From Variovorax flavidus (GTDB taxonomy: Bacteria > Pseudomonadota > Gammaproteobacteria > Burkholderiales > Burkholderiaceae_C): a DNA stretch of 64,000 nucleotides. The first letter of the stretch is position 1, and the number at the start of each line of letters is the position of its first letter. Below, piece by piece: positions 7,922 to 16,954 of this stretch. A program made the translations under genes and the position numbers. Location: contig NZ_JASZYE010000001.1 of the NCBI RefSeq assembly GCF_030317145.1, positions 1,488,001 through 1,552,000 of the forward strand, written 5' to 3'. The notes beneath the pieces were generated by a model, which saw only the letters and a list, made by a program, of their open reading frames with translations, made no database searches and was not told the DNA's origin.

Positions 7922-9835
7922 CTAGCGTTCGGCGCCCGTCGTCGAATCCGAGGGCCTCGGAACCAAAATTTCGGCCTTGAAGCGGTTCTTCAGCAGGTCG
8001 TAGTAGGCGGCGTTCTCCGCCGAGCCCACGGCCTGCGCGAACTGCTCGTTCTCCTGCTTCGCCAACTCCGGCGCGGGCGGCGTGCGAGGCACGGCCTTGA
8101 TGACGCGCACGACGGCAAAGCCCTGTGATCCAAGATCCGTTCCAACGAGAACCGGCAGCTTGCTGGTATCGGCACGCAATGCGCCTTCGATGACAGCGGG
8201 CGGCTGCGACTGCGTTTCCAGCCGCGAAACCGTTACCGGTGCACCGAAAGTCGCGCCCGCGGGATTTGCCTGCCAGGCAGCCAGCTTGGCCTCGCCCTCT
8301 GCCTTTGCAAGGGCCGCCGCGCGCTCGGCAATGAGCTGCGTGCGAACCTTGTCCTTGACCTCTTCGAAGGGGAGCGCTCGCGCCGGGCTGTATTGCGTAA
8401 CGCGACCCGATGCGAGCTGGTTGGGCCCGATTTCGATGGCTTCGGTGTTGTGCTTGCGCTCGAGCGTATCGGGAGCGAAGAGCGCATTCAGGAAATTGCG
8501 GCTGGCCAGCGCGCCAGCAGCACCCGGCGCGGGCGTACGTCCGACATTGCTGGCCGACTGGATCGTGAGCTTGAGCTTCTCGGCAGCCGGCTTCAGGCTG
8601 TCCGGCTGCTGATAGACGATGTCGGTGAAGATCTCGGCGGCCTTGGCGAACTCCTGCGTGGCCTGCTGGCTGCGCACCTCGTTCTCGATGGTGGTGCGCA
8701 TCTTGTCGAAAGGCGGGACCACGGCCGGCTTGATGTCGTTGAGCTGGATGATGTGGAAACCGAATTCGGTCTCGACGACGTTGCTGATCTCGCCCTTCTT
8801 GAGCGCGAACATCGCATCCTCGAACGGCTTGACCATCGCGCCGCGCGTGACGAAATCGAGGTCGCCACCCTTCTCCGCCGAGCCCGGATCCTGCGAATTC
8901 TTGCGTGCCACCTCGGCAAAGGTGTTGGGTGCCTTCCTGAGATCGGCCAGCAACTGCTCGGCCTTGGCTCGCGCCTTCTCGCGCTCGGCGGCCGGTGCGC
9001 TCGCGGGCGCAGCGATCAGGACGTGGCTCGCACGACGTTCTTCCTTGGTACCGAAGCGCGCGCTGTTCTGGTCGTAGTAGCTCCGCAGGTCCGCCTCGCT
9101 GACCGAGATGTTCTTCTTGGCGGCCTCGAGGTCCAGGACCAGATATTCGACGCTGGCCTGTTCAGGCACCTGGAACTGCGCCGTGTGGTCCTTGTAGAAG
9201 GCCTGGAGATCGGCATCGCTGACGTTGACCTTCGATGCGAAATCGGCGGGCTTGAACAGCGCCACCTGAATCTCGCGCCGATCGTAGAAGGCGTTGAGCG
9301 CCGCAGCTGCTTGAGCGGCGGTCGCGAAGGTGGTGCCCGAAACGCCCAGAGACACCTGTTGCGTTGCGAGGTCGGCACGAACCGACGCTTCGTACTGCTC
9401 GGGCGTCCGGCCGGTCGCGCGCATGAAGCTTTCCCGGTCGAACTTGCCATCGGCCGTACGGAACGAAGCGAGGCCGGGGTCCGCGGCGAACAGGCGTGCG
9501 AGCCGCTCCTCGGACACCGTCATGTTCGATTTGGACGCCGCTGCCGCGAGCACGCGGTCCCGCACCATGCGTTCCAGGGTGGCGTAGCGCGCTGCTTCAG
9601 AGTCGAGCAGGGCCGGCTCGATGTTGGGCGCCTGCCGGCGGATCCGGTCGACCTCGTTGCGGTGCTGCGCATCCCATTCGGGACGGGTGATGTCGTGGCC
9701 CGCGACGCGCGCGACCTTTTCGCCTTGCCCATCTCCCTGGTAGCGATCGACGCCGAAAAGCACGAACGAAGGAATGATCAGCAAGAACAAGAACACCATG
9801 ATGATCTTGTTGTACTTGCGGAAGGAATCAAACAT
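7922..9835 (-). CDS. ppiD: Periplasmic folding chaperone / peptidyl-prolyl isomerase PpiD
   Basis: A 637-residue inner-membrane-anchored periplasmic chaperone for newly exported proteins. It has one N-terminal transmembrane helix (about 11-28, IIMVFLFLLIIPSFVLFGV), a SurA/PpiD N-terminal chaperone domain, a parvulin (PpiC-type rotamase) domain at about 260-365 with RRASHVLIAAPAS, DPGSAEKGGDLDFVTRGAMV and the ETEFGFHIIQL end, and a long C-terminal region. Length and layout match E. coli PpiD (623 residues). The location next to hupB is the same as in E. coli (lon-hupB-ppiD), here with tRNA-Val in between. Confidence 0.93.
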   Translation of the reverse strand: MFDSFRKYNKIIMVFLFLLIIPSFVLFGVDRYQGDGQGEKVARVAGHDITRPEWDAQHRNEVDRIRRQAPNIEPALLDSEAARYATLERMVRDRVLAAAASKSNMTVSEERLARLFAADPGLASFRTADGKFDRESFMRATGRTPEQYEASVRADLATQQVSLGVSGTTFATAAQAAAALNAFYDRREIQVALFKPADFASKVNVSDADLQAFYKDHTAQFQVPEQASVEYLVLDLEAAKKNISVSEADLRSYYDQNSARFGTKEERRASHVLIAAPASAPAAEREKARAKAEQLLADLRKAPNTFAEVARKNSQDPGSAEKGGDLDFVTRGAMVKPFEDAMFALKKGEISNVVETEFGFHIIQLNDIKPAVVPPFDKMRTTIENEVRSQQATQEFAKAAEIFTDIVYQQPDSLKPAAEKLKLTIQSASNVGRTPAPGAAGALASRNFLNALFAPDTLERKHNTEAIEIGPNQLASGRVTQYSPARALPFEEVKDKVRTQLIAERAAALAKAEGEAKLAAWQANPAGATFGAPVTVSRLETQSQPPAVIEGALRADTSKLPVLVGTDLGSQGFAVVRVIKAVPRTPPAPELAKQENEQFAQAVGSAENAAYYDLLKNRFKAEILVPRPSDSTTGAER

Positions 9836-9871
9836 GCTGGGGCACTCTCTGTGACGGATTGCGGGACGGCA

Positions 9872-9902
9872 ACAAAAAAGGCGAACACTCTGTTCGCCTT
9901 TG
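9872..9902 (-). terminator. Terminator downstream of tRNA-Val
   Basis: Minus-strand hairpin AAAGGCGAAC / GTTCGCCTTT with an AGAGT loop followed by a T run. It lies 7 bases after the tRNA-Val gene and before ppiD. Confidence 0.85.
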
Positions 9903-9909
9903 CTTCGGG

Positions 9910-9985
9910 TGGTGGGTGCTGAGGGGCTCGAACCCCCGACCTACGCCTTGTAAGGGCGCCGCTCTACCAGCTGAGCTAAGCACCC
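9910..9985 (-). tRNA. tRNA-Val (TAC)
   Basis: A 76-base minus-strand cloverleaf with acceptor stem GGGTGCT / AGCACCC, D-arm GCTCAGCTGGTAGAGC, anticodon TAC in the loop CTTACAA, T-arm with GTTCGAG, discriminator A and an encoded CCA at 9912-9910. It begins 17 bases after the hupB stop, so the two are probably co-transcribed. Confidence 0.97.
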
Positions 9986-10002
9986 CACCGGAAAACAGTG
10001 TC

Positions 10003-10275
10003 TCAGTTCAGCGCGTCTTTCAGCGCCTTGCCGGGACGGAACTTCGGGATCTTGGCGGCCTTGATTTTAATCGCGTCGCCGGTGCGCGGATTGCGGCCGG
10101 TCCGGGCGGCACGCTTTCCTACTGCAAATGTTCCGAAACCGACGAGCGAAACGGAGCCGCCCTTCTTGAGCGTTGTACGAATGGCGCCGATGGTGGATTC
10201 GAGTGCGCGCGTGGCGGCTGCTTTGGAGATATCGGCGTTCTTTGCGATGTGCTCAATGAGTTCGGTTTTGTTCAC
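10003..10275 (-). CDS. hupB: DNA-binding protein HU-beta
   Basis: A 90-residue nucleoid-associated protein that bends DNA without sequence specificity. The HU signature [21 protein letters not shown] is present at about 46-66, including the proline-tipped beta arm (RNPRTG) that enters the minor groove. The start is GTG at 10275 with AAGGGG just upstream. A near-consensus promoter lies 130 bases upstream, leaving a leader with a 9-bp hairpin. tRNA-Val follows at 17 bases and then a terminator. Confidence 0.95.
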   Translation of the reverse strand: MNKTELIEHIAKNADISKAAATRALESTIGAIRTTLKKGGSVSLVGFGTFAVGKRAARTGRNPRTGDAIKIKAAKIPKFRPGKALKDALN

Positions 10276-10325
10276 AAGGGCCCCTTGCAGGAAAATTGTT
10301 GATCAGTCGTCAGAAGCGATGCCAG

Positions 10326-10346
10326 CCCCGTGACGATGTCACGGGG
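10326..10346. promoter_or_regulatory. Hairpin in the hupB leader
   Basis: Perfect 9-bp arms CCCCGTGAC / GTCACGGGG with a GAT loop, located in the 5' untranslated region of hupB about 50 bases before the start. No T run follows, so it is more likely a leader structure or operator than a terminator. Confidence 0.4.
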
Positions 10347-10405
10347 GCGAAATTCGAAGAAAAGGGTGGCAGTTCTGACGCGCCGGCAGCGCGCTGCCGA
10401 CAGGG

Positions 10406-10434
10406 ATTACAACCACTGGTCTACAGGGTGTCAA
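10406..10434 (-). promoter_or_regulatory. Predicted sigma-70 promoter of hupB
   Basis: On the minus strand a consensus -35 TTGACA (10434-10429), a 17-base spacer and a -10 TGTAAT (10411-10406). Transcription would begin near 10399, giving a leader of about 124 bases before the hupB GTG. Confidence 0.65.
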
Positions 10435-10498
10435 TACGACACTCCCCCCTAGAACGCAGCGAGGAGCGCGATTTTAGTGGCGTTTTGACAAGTCTTTT

Positions 10499-11584
10499 TC
10501 AAAGTGCCTCGGCGATCGCCTTGCCCAGGTCGCTCGTGCTCGCGGTTCCGCCGATGTCGGGCGTGCGCGGGGCGCCGCTGCCGGGGGCCAGCACCTTCTC
10601 GATCGTCGACAGGATCGCGTCGTGCGCAGCCTTGTGGCCGAGGAACTCCAGCATCATCGCGCCACACCAGATCTGACCGATCGGGTTGGCAATGCCCTTG
10701 CCCGCGATATCCGGCGCGGAACCGTGCACCGGCTCGAACAGCGACGGCGTGGTGCGCTCCGGGTTCAGGTTGGCGCTGGGCGCGATGCCGATGGTGCCGG
10801 TGCAAGCGGGGCCCAGGTCCGACAGGATGTCACCGAACAGATTGCTCGCCACCACCACATCGAAGAAGTCAGGGCGCTGCACGAAGTGGGCCGTCAGGAT
10901 ATCGATGTGGAACTTGTCGAGCTTCACCCCCGGGTAGCCCTGCGCCATCGCAGCCACGCGCTCGTCCCAGTAGGGCATGGTGATCGAGATGCCGTTGGAC
11001 TTCGTGGCGCTGGTGAGATGCTTCTTCGGGCGCGACTGCGCCAACTCGAACGCGAACTTCAGCACGCGGTCCACGCCGACGCGCGACATCACGGTTTCCT
11101 GCACGACGATCTCGCGCGGGGTGCCTTCGTACATCCGGCCGCCGATGCTCGAGTACTCGCCCTCGGTGTTCTCGCGCACGATGTACATGTCGATCTCACC
11201 CGGTTGCCGGGGCGTGCCGTCGCGACGGACCACCGGCGCCACGATGCCCGGCATCAGCCGCGCGGGCCGCAGGTTGATGTACTGGTCGAACTCCCGACGA
11301 AAGAGCAGCAGCGAGCCCCAGAGCGACACATGGTCCGCGATCTTCTCCGGCCAGCCGACCGCGCCGAAGAAGATGGCGTCGTGCCCGCCGATCTGGTCCT
11401 TCCAGTTGTCGGGCAACATCTTGCCGTGCTTCTCGTAGTAGTCCCAGCTCGAGAAATCGAAGTGGTCGAATTTCAGGTCGATGCCGAACTTGCGCGCTGC
11501 AGCATCCAGCACACGCAAGCCTTCGGGCATGGTTTCCTTGCCGATGCCATCGCCGGCGATGACTGCGATTCGTTGGGTGCTCAT
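10499..11584 (-). CDS. Tartrate dehydrogenase/decarboxylase or D-malate dehydrogenase
   Basis: A 361-residue NAD- and divalent-metal-dependent beta-decarboxylating dehydrogenase of the isopropylmalate/isocitrate family. It shows the N-terminal AVIAGDGIGKETMPE, the substrate-binding arginines in the NLRPARLMPG region, the tartrate/malate-type segment REFDQYINLRPARL, VRENTEGEYSSIGG, the metal aspartates in ASNLFGDILSDLGP, and the coenzyme loop VHGSAPDIAGKGIANP. This combination fits TtuC/DmlA-type enzymes that act on tartrate, D-malate or 3-isopropylmalate, rather than LeuB. The ATG at 11584 is 3 bases after the stop of the upstream hydrolase, whose AAGGA end provides the ribosome binding site. 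Confidence 0.88.
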   Translation of the reverse strand: MSTQRIAVIAGDGIGKETMPEGLRVLDAAARKFGIDLKFDHFDFSSWDYYEKHGKMLPDNWKDQIGGHDAIFFGAVGWPEKIADHVSLWGSLLLFRREFDQYINLRPARLMPGIVAPVVRRDGTPRQPGEIDMYIVRENTEGEYSSIGGRMYEGTPREIVVQETVMSRVGVDRVLKFAFELAQSRPKKHLTSATKSNGISITMPYWDERVAAMAQGYPGVKLDKFHIDILTAHFVQRPDFFDVVVASNLFGDILSDLGPACTGTIGIAPSANLNPERTTPSLFEPVHGSAPDIAGKGIANPIGQIWCGAMMLEFLGHKAAHDAILSTIEKVLAPGSGAPRTPDIGGTASTSDLGKAIAEAL

Positions 11585-11587
11585 GTC

Positions 11588-12478
11588 TCAATCCTTGTGG
11601 GTCGCGTTGAAAAAGGGAAGCGCCTGTGCCAACAGGTCGAGCGGCGCTTCTTCGGGAATGTAGTGACCGCAGGGCAGCGTTTCGCCCGATACGTCGTCGG
11701 CGCGCTCTCGCCACAGTGCCAGCACGTCGAAGCAGCGTCCGACCGCGCCATGTTCGCCCCACAGCACGCGCAGCGGCTGCGCGAGCTTGCGGCTGGCGGC
11801 GATGTCGGCGCGATCGTGGTCGAGGTCGATGGTGGCCGAGGCCCGATAGTCCTCGCAGATGGCTTTCGCGCTGCCGTCGATCCATGCACAGCGTTCGTAC
11901 TCGGCGAGCGCCTCCGGCGCAAAGGGTGCAAGCCCCGCATGGCGGCTGCCCATGACGCTGCGCACATAGCGCACCGGATCCGATTCGATGAGCGCTTCGG
12001 GCAATGGCGGCGGCTGGATCAGGAAGAACCAGTGCCAATAGGCCTTCGCAAAGGCTTCGGACGTGTCCTCGTACATCGCGAGAGTCGGCGCGATATCGAG
12101 CAACATGAGGCGCTCCACCGCCTCCGGATGGTCCGCCGCCAGCCGATGGGCGACTCGGGCACCCCGGTCATGTGCCAGCACGCCGAAGCGCTCGAAACCG
12201 TGATGCCGCATGGCGGCCAGCGCATCGAGCGCCATCTCGCGCTTGCTGTAACGCGCGTGGGCCGCATCGGCCACCGGTCGGCCAGAGTCTCCGTAGCCGC
12301 GCAGATCGAGGAGGACCAGGGTGAAATGCTCGGCCAGCACAGGCGCCACGCGATGCCAGATCACGTGCGTCTGCGGGTGCCCATGAAGCAGCAGCAAGGG
12401 TGCACCGCTGCCGCCAACGCGTCCGTGGAGGCGGACACCGTCGCGCAAGACATCGAAGGTGGAGAACGAAGCGAGCAT
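11588..12478 (-). CDS. Haloacetate/fluoroacetate dehalogenase-like alpha/beta hydrolase
   Basis: A 296-residue soluble alpha/beta hydrolase. The oxyanion-hole motif HGHPQTHVIW (33-42) is followed by the nucleophile elbow AHDRGAR, giving D104, R105 and R108; D128, H149, W150, Y211 and H272 follow. This is the residue set of fluoroacetate dehalogenase (nucleophile Asp, two carboxylate-binding Arg, Asp/His, and the His-Trp-Tyr fluoride pocket), with near-constant offset to the well-studied Rhodopseudomonas enzyme as I recall its numbering. The start is ATG 12478; an alternative ATG lies at 12511. It shares an operon with the tartrate/malate dehydrogenase and is divergent from a LysR gene. The in vivo substrate is unknown. 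Confidence 0.82.
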   Translation of the reverse strand: MLASFSTFDVLRDGVRLHGRVGGSGAPLLLLHGHPQTHVIWHRVAPVLAEHFTLVLLDLRGYGDSGRPVADAAHARYSKREMALDALAAMRHHGFERFGVLAHDRGARVAHRLAADHPEAVERLMLLDIAPTLAMYEDTSEAFAKAYWHWFFLIQPPPLPEALIESDPVRYVRSVMGSRHAGLAPFAPEALAEYERCAWIDGSAKAICEDYRASATIDLDHDRADIAASRKLAQPLRVLWGEHGAVGRCFDVLALWRERADDVSGETLPCGHYIPEEAPLDLLAQALPFFNATHKD

Positions 12479-12544
12479 GCGACGAATTGTGCGTTGCACG
12501 TCTCTCTTCATCAAGCAACAATCAGCCAATTGATACTTTCCCAA

Positions 12545-13498
12545 ATGGCAGCAATGGAACGCAGTGACCTGGAGCTCGTGATGGCGATCCGCGGGCGCGG
12601 GAGCCTCGCCGGCGCCGCGCTCGCGTTGAACGTCGTTCCTTCGGTGGTGACCAAGCGCCTCGGCGCGCTGGAGGCGCGACTGGGCCAGCGATTGTTCGAC
12701 CGCACCACGCGCAGGCTCAGTGCCACGGCGGAAGGCGAAGCGGTGTGCCTGCATGCCAAGGGCCTCCTCGATGGCTTCGCAGCGCTGGAGAACGAACTTG
12801 GCGAACGGCAGAGCGAGCTGAGCGGCACGATCCGGCTCGTCGCCACCTTCGGGTTCGGCAGGCGCTGGCTCGGACCGGCGCTCGGGGTGTTCAACGAACA
12901 GCATCCCGGTCTGCAGATCCAGCTCACCCTGGGGGAGAAGCTGCCCGACCTCGGCGCCGAAGGGCACGATGGCGCGGTGTGGTTGTGGCAGCCGCAACAT
13001 CGCCGCGCGGGCGACTGGGTCACGCGCCGCATCGCGCGCAATCAGCGCGTGCTGGCGGCTGCGCCGGCCTATCTTGAACGCCGTGGCGTTCCAGCCGACG
13101 CAGCCGCGCTCGCGTTGCACGACTGCCTCGTGGCGCGCGAGAACAGCGAAGGCAGCGAACGCGAATTCGCGCTGTGGACACTCCGCCACATCAAGGACAG
13201 CACCACCGTTCGGGTCCACGTGCGAGGCCCGCTGTCGAGCAACTCGGGCGAGATGGTGCGCGACTGGTGCCTGGCGGGGCGCGGGATCATGCTGCGCAGT
13301 CTCTGGGATATCGCACCCCATCTCGCCTCGGGCGAACTCGTGCGCGTGCTCCCGCAGCTCGCGATGCCGGACGCCGACATTCAATGGGTTGCGCCGTGGC
13401 GACCCAAGACGCCCCGGCGCGTGCGGGTGCTCATCGACTTCCTGGTCGAGCGCTTTCGCGGCGAGCCGTGGAAGGTCGACCGCCCGCCGTCGCGCTGA
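12545..13498 (+). CDS. LysR family transcriptional regulator
   Basis: A 317-residue regulator with an N-terminal winged helix-turn-helix (about 5-65: ERSDLELVMAIRGRGSLAGA, then VVPSVVTKRLGALEARLGQR and LFDRTTRRLSATAEG) and a substrate-binding-type effector domain. It is divergent from the dehalogenase-like hydrolase, with only 66 bases between start codons, so it probably controls that operon and itself. The spacer holds ATCAA (12510-12514) and TTGAT (12530-12534), an inverted pair compatible with LysR recognition. The start could be the ATG at 12545 or at 12554. Confidence 0.88.
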   Translation: MAAMERSDLELVMAIRGRGSLAGAALALNVVPSVVTKRLGALEARLGQRLFDRTTRRLSATAEGEAVCLHAKGLLDGFAALENELGERQSELSGTIRLVATFGFGRRWLGPALGVFNEQHPGLQIQLTLGEKLPDLGAEGHDGAVWLWQPQHRRAGDWVTRRIARNQRVLAAAPAYLERRGVPADAAALALHDCLVARENSEGSEREFALWTLRHIKDSTTVRVHVRGPLSSNSGEMVRDWCLAGRGIMLRSLWDIAPHLASGELVRVLPQLAMPDADIQWVAPWRPKTPRRVRVLIDFLVERFRGEPWKVDRPPSR

Positions 13499-13502
13499 GC
13501 TC

Positions 13503-14384
13503 TCAGCGCTCGCCGCGGACCACCAGGCTCACGCCGACGGCCGTCGTCGCGATGCCCGCCAGCGTCACCACGGTGATCGGCTCCGCAAACAGAAGCCACG
13601 CCATCACGGCAGTGCACGGCGGCACGAGGTAGAGCAGGCTCGTGACGGCGGTCGCGGTGCCACGCTGGATCAGGATGTAGAGCAGCGAGCTGCCGCCCAG
13701 CGACAGGGCCAGGACGGACCATGCCATCGCGCCACCCGAAGCCAGGTTCCATTGGATGCTGTCGGCCTCCAGCAAAGCGAAGGGCAAGGTGACCAGCAAC
13801 GCCGCGGCAAGCTGGATCGCGTTCGCGCTGCGCACGTCGCAGGGCGCGACGAAGCGCTTCTGATACAGCGTGCCGGCTGTGATCGACAGCAGCGCCATCA
13901 ACGCCAACCCCATGGTCAGCACGCTGACTTCCCCGCCCTGCCCCAGCTTGCGTGAAACGACCAGCACCAGGCCCAGGAACCCGAGGAACAGCCCCGCCCA
14001 CTGACGACGCGTGATCGTGCCGCCGTTCATCGACATCCACACCGCGGTCAGCACCGGCTGAATTCCGACCAGCAACGCAATGAGCCCGGAGCCCATGCCC
14101 ACCCTGACAGCGGCCCAGACGCCGCCCAGGTAGCCCGCTTGCATCAGCACGCCGGTCACGGCGAGATGGCCCCACTGCACCCGGTCCCGTGGCCACGCGA
14201 CGCGAGCCAGCCGCACCCAGACGAGGAAGCAGACCACCGAGAGCGCATAGCGCACCGAGAGGAACTTGAGCGGCGGCGCGTAGGGCATGCCATAACGCGC
14301 CACGATGAAGCCGGTGCTCCAGATCAGTACGAAGACTGCCGGCATGACGCGCAGCCAGCCCGCCGAGCGGGCCGCGCCCGTCAT
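13503..14384 (-). CDS. EamA/DMT family transporter
   Basis: A 293-residue inner-membrane protein with ten hydrophobic segments arranged as two EamA repeats (about 12-140 and 150-290). It belongs to the drug/metabolite transporter superfamily, whose members export amino acids, metabolites or drugs; the substrate cannot be named. Its ATG at 14384 overlaps the pgsA stop (ATGA), so it is translated from the pgsA message. The 3' end is 4 bases from the convergent LysR gene. Confidence 0.87.
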   Translation of the reverse strand: MTGAARSAGWLRVMPAVFVLIWSTGFIVARYGMPYAPPLKFLSVRYALSVVCFLVWVRLARVAWPRDRVQWGHLAVTGVLMQAGYLGGVWAAVRVGMGSGLIALLVGIQPVLTAVWMSMNGGTITRRQWAGLFLGFLGLVLVVSRKLGQGGEVSVLTMGLALMALLSITAGTLYQKRFVAPCDVRSANAIQLAAALLVTLPFALLEADSIQWNLASGGAMAWSVLALSLGGSSLLYILIQRGTATAVTSLLYLVPPCTAVMAWLLFAEPITVVTLAGIATTAVGVSLVVRGER

Positions 14385-14947
14385 TTCGCCCGGGCCCGGA
14401 TTTCGGGTATGGCCTTTTGGAGGTAGTAGACCATCGACCAGACGGTGAGCACGGCGGAAATCCAGATCAGCCATTGCCCCCAGGCACCGGTGTCGATCAC
14501 GCCGAAAAGCATGCCGTCGAAGAGCAGGAACGGAATCGCCACCATCTGCACCACGGTCTTCACCTTGCCGACCATGTGGACCGCGACGCTCTTGCCCGCC
14601 CCGATCTGCGCCATCCATTCGCGCAGCGCGGAGATCGCGATCTCGCGGCCGATGATGATGAGCGCCACGAACACGTCCGCACGATTCAGGTGGACCAGCA
14701 CGAGAAGTGAGGCGCACACCAGGAACTTGTCGGCGACCGGATCGAGGAAGGCGCCGAACGCCGAGGTCTGGTTGAGCCGGCGCGCCAGAAAGCCATCGAG
14801 CCAGTCGGTGGCCGCGAATACGATGAACATCACCGTCGCGATCAGGTTGCGCATCGGCTCCGACAGCGGCAGGTAGAACACACCCACGATCAACGGGATC
14901 GCGACGATGCGCGTCCAGGTCATGATCGTTGGCAGGGTCCAGAACAT
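14381..14947 (-). CDS. pgsA: CDP-diacylglycerol--glycerol-3-phosphate 3-phosphatidyltransferase
   Basis: A 188-residue membrane enzyme that makes phosphatidylglycerol phosphate, the committed step to phosphatidylglycerol and cardiolipin. The CDP-alcohol phosphotransferase motif D-G-x2-A-R-x8-G-x3-D-x3-D is complete in DGFLARRLNQTSAFGAFLDP followed by VAD (about 51-73). About four to five transmembrane helices surround it. Location directly downstream of uvrC is the common proteobacterial arrangement. The ATG at 14947 is chosen because the family begins with a short MFWTLPTIMTWTRI segment. Confidence 0.95.
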   Translation of the reverse strand: MFWTLPTIMTWTRIVAIPLIVGVFYLPLSEPMRNLIATVMFIVFAATDWLDGFLARRLNQTSAFGAFLDPVADKFLVCASLLVLVHLNRADVFVALIIIGREIAISALREWMAQIGAGKSVAVHMVGKVKTVVQMVAIPFLLFDGMLFGVIDTGAWGQWLIWISAVLTVWSMVYYLQKAIPEIRARAK

Positions 14948-14987
14948 TGGAACGAGTATATGGCCCGTCCGAAGGGAGCCGAGGCGC

Positions 14988-16949
14988 TCAGTGCAATGCC
15001 CTGTAGATCTCTTCAGCAAGATCGAATGCGATTCCCTCGACCGAGGCGATGTCTTCGACACTGGCTGCCGCCACACCCCGGATTCCGCCGAAGCGCTGCA
15101 ACAGGCGCGCACGGCGCTTGGGGCCGATGCCCGGAATGTCTTCGAGCTGACTGCCGCCCACCCGGATCTTCGCCCGCTTGGCGCGCATGCCGGTGATCGC
15201 GAACCGGTGCGCCTCGTCGCGAATCTGCGCAACCAGCATCAGCGCGGCCGAATCGCGGCCGAGATAGACCTTCTCGCGGCCATCGGCGAACACGAGTTCC
15301 TCGAGCCCGACCTTGCGGCCTTCGCCTTTTTCAACGCCCACGATCAGCGACAGCGGCAGACCCAGCTCACTGAACACTTCGCGCGCCATCGACACCTGGC
15401 CCTTGCCGCCGTCGACCAGCACCAGCTCCGGCATGCGCGCACCGCGTGTGCCGGGCCTTGCGTCCGTTCCCGCGCCCGCGGCATCGCCGGCGGGCGGTGC
15501 ATCGGTCTCCTGCGCCATCGCCTCGGCCAGCTTGCCGTAGCGGCGATGCAGCACCTGCCGCATCGCAGCGTAGTCGTCGCCCGGCGTGATGCCCTCGATG
15601 TTGTAGCGCCGGTATTCGCGGTTCTGCATGGCGTGATGCTCGAACACGACGCACGAAGCCTGTGTCGCTTCGCCCGCTGTGTGCGAGATGTCGAAGCACT
15701 CGACGCGGAAATTGTCGAGGTCATCCGGTGCGAGTTCGAGGGCATCGACTAGCGCGCGCGTGCGTGCCTGCTGGGAGCCCTCCTCCGCGAGCAGGCGCGC
15801 GAGCTGGAGCGCGGCGTTCTTGCACGCCATTTCCAGCCAGTGCCGACGCTGCTCCCGCGGCTGGAACACGGCGGTCACGCGCGTCCCCGCTTGCTGGGAA
15901 ACGGCCTCGATCAGTTCGCGGCTCACCAGTTCGCTCAGGACCAGCGTGGCCGGCACGGGCACGTCGATGTAGTGCTGTGCGATGAAGGCCTCCAGCACCT
16001 GCACCTCGACCGCGTCGGACATCGGCGGCTCGTCGTCGCCGTCGGTATCCCGTTCACCATGCTGGATCTGCGTGGCGTCTTCCACATGCACGGGAAAGTA
16101 GGCGCGGTCGCCCAGGTGCCGGCCGCCGCGCACCATAGCCAGGTTGACGCAGGCCTTGCCGCCCTGCACCTTGACGGCGAGGATGTCCACGTCCTTGTCG
16201 GATGCGATCTCCACCGACTGCTGGTGCAGCACACGCGACAGCGCCGACATCTGGTTGCGCAACTCGGCCGCCTGCTCGAACTCCAGCTTCTCGGCGTGGG
16301 ACATCATCCGCGCCTCGAGTTGCGTCAGGACGGCCTGCGTCTCGCCCATGAGGAAGGCCTCCGCGTTGGCCACGTCCTGTGCGTACTCCTCCGGCGTGAT
16401 GTAGCCCACGCAGGGGCCGCTGCAGCGCTTGATCTGGTAGAGCAGGCAGGGCCGCGTGCGATTGCTGTAGACCGTGTCCTCGCAAGTGCGCAGCTTGAAC
16501 ACTTTCTGCAGCAGCTGGATCGACTCCTTGACCGCCCAGGCACTCGGATACGGCCCGAAATAGCGGTGCTTGCGATCGACCGATCCACGGTAGTACGCCA
16601 ACCGGGGGAAGGTATGCGAGGCGATCTTGAGATACGGATAGCTCTTGTCGTCGCGAAACAGGATGTTGTAGCGCGGCTTGAGCGTCTTGATCAGGTTGTT
16701 CTCGAGCAGCAGCGCCTCGGCCTCGGAGCGCACCACCGTGGTCTCCATGCGGGCGATCTTCGAGATCATGTGGCCGATGCGGGTGCCGCCATGGTTCTTC
16801 TGGAAATAGTTCGCCACGCGCCTCTTGAGATTGCGCGCCTTGCCGACGTACAGCACGGCACCCGCTGCGTCGAAATAGCGATAGACGCCAGGCAACTGCG
16901 GCAATGCCGCCACTTCGCTGAGCAATTGATCGGAATGCGTTTCAGCCAT
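14988..16949 (-). CDS. uvrC: Excinuclease ABC subunit C
   Basis: A 653-residue nucleotide excision repair nuclease that makes both incisions around a lesion with UvrB. It shows the N-terminal GIY-YIG nuclease ([20 protein letters not shown], about 18-37, plus R-x3-Y-F), the UVR domain for UvrB contact near 205-240, the C-terminal RNase H-like nuclease with FDISHTAGE and LVDGGKGQ, and helix-hairpin-helix motifs at the end ([20 protein letters not shown]). It is about 40 residues longer than E. coli UvrC, mostly through an Ala/Gly/Pro-rich insertion just before the LVLVDGGKG motif. The ATG at 16949 lies 5 bases after the OsmC stop. Confidence 0.95.
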   Translation of the reverse strand: MAETHSDQLLSEVAALPQLPGVYRYFDAAGAVLYVGKARNLKRRVANYFQKNHGGTRIGHMISKIARMETTVVRSEAEALLLENNLIKTLKPRYNILFRDDKSYPYLKIASHTFPRLAYYRGSVDRKHRYFGPYPSAWAVKESIQLLQKVFKLRTCEDTVYSNRTRPCLLYQIKRCSGPCVGYITPEEYAQDVANAEAFLMGETQAVLTQLEARMMSHAEKLEFEQAAELRNQMSALSRVLHQQSVEIASDKDVDILAVKVQGGKACVNLAMVRGGRHLGDRAYFPVHVEDATQIQHGERDTDGDDEPPMSDAVEVQVLEAFIAQHYIDVPVPATLVLSELVSRELIEAVSQQAGTRVTAVFQPREQRRHWLEMACKNAALQLARLLAEEGSQQARTRALVDALELAPDDLDNFRVECFDISHTAGEATQASCVVFEHHAMQNREYRRYNIEGITPGDDYAAMRQVLHRRYGKLAEAMAQETDAPPAGDAAGAGTDARPGTRGARMPELVLVDGGKGQVSMAREVFSELGLPLSLIVGVEKGEGRKVGLEELVFADGREKVYLGRDSAALMLVAQIRDEAHRFAITGMRAKRAKIRVGGSQLEDIPGIGPKRRARLLQRFGGIRGVAAASVEDIASVEGIAFDLAEEIYRALH

Positions 16950-16954
16950 CGTCT

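Noticed and set aside
10622..12544. A long plus-strand extension upstream of the LysR start at 12545
   Set aside because: It is antisense to the dehydrogenase and hydrolase genes; only the last 317 codons look like a protein family.
12479..13384. N-terminal extension of the dehalogenase-like frame
   Set aside because: It lies opposite the LysR gene and has shadow composition; the hydrolase family start fits ATG 12478.
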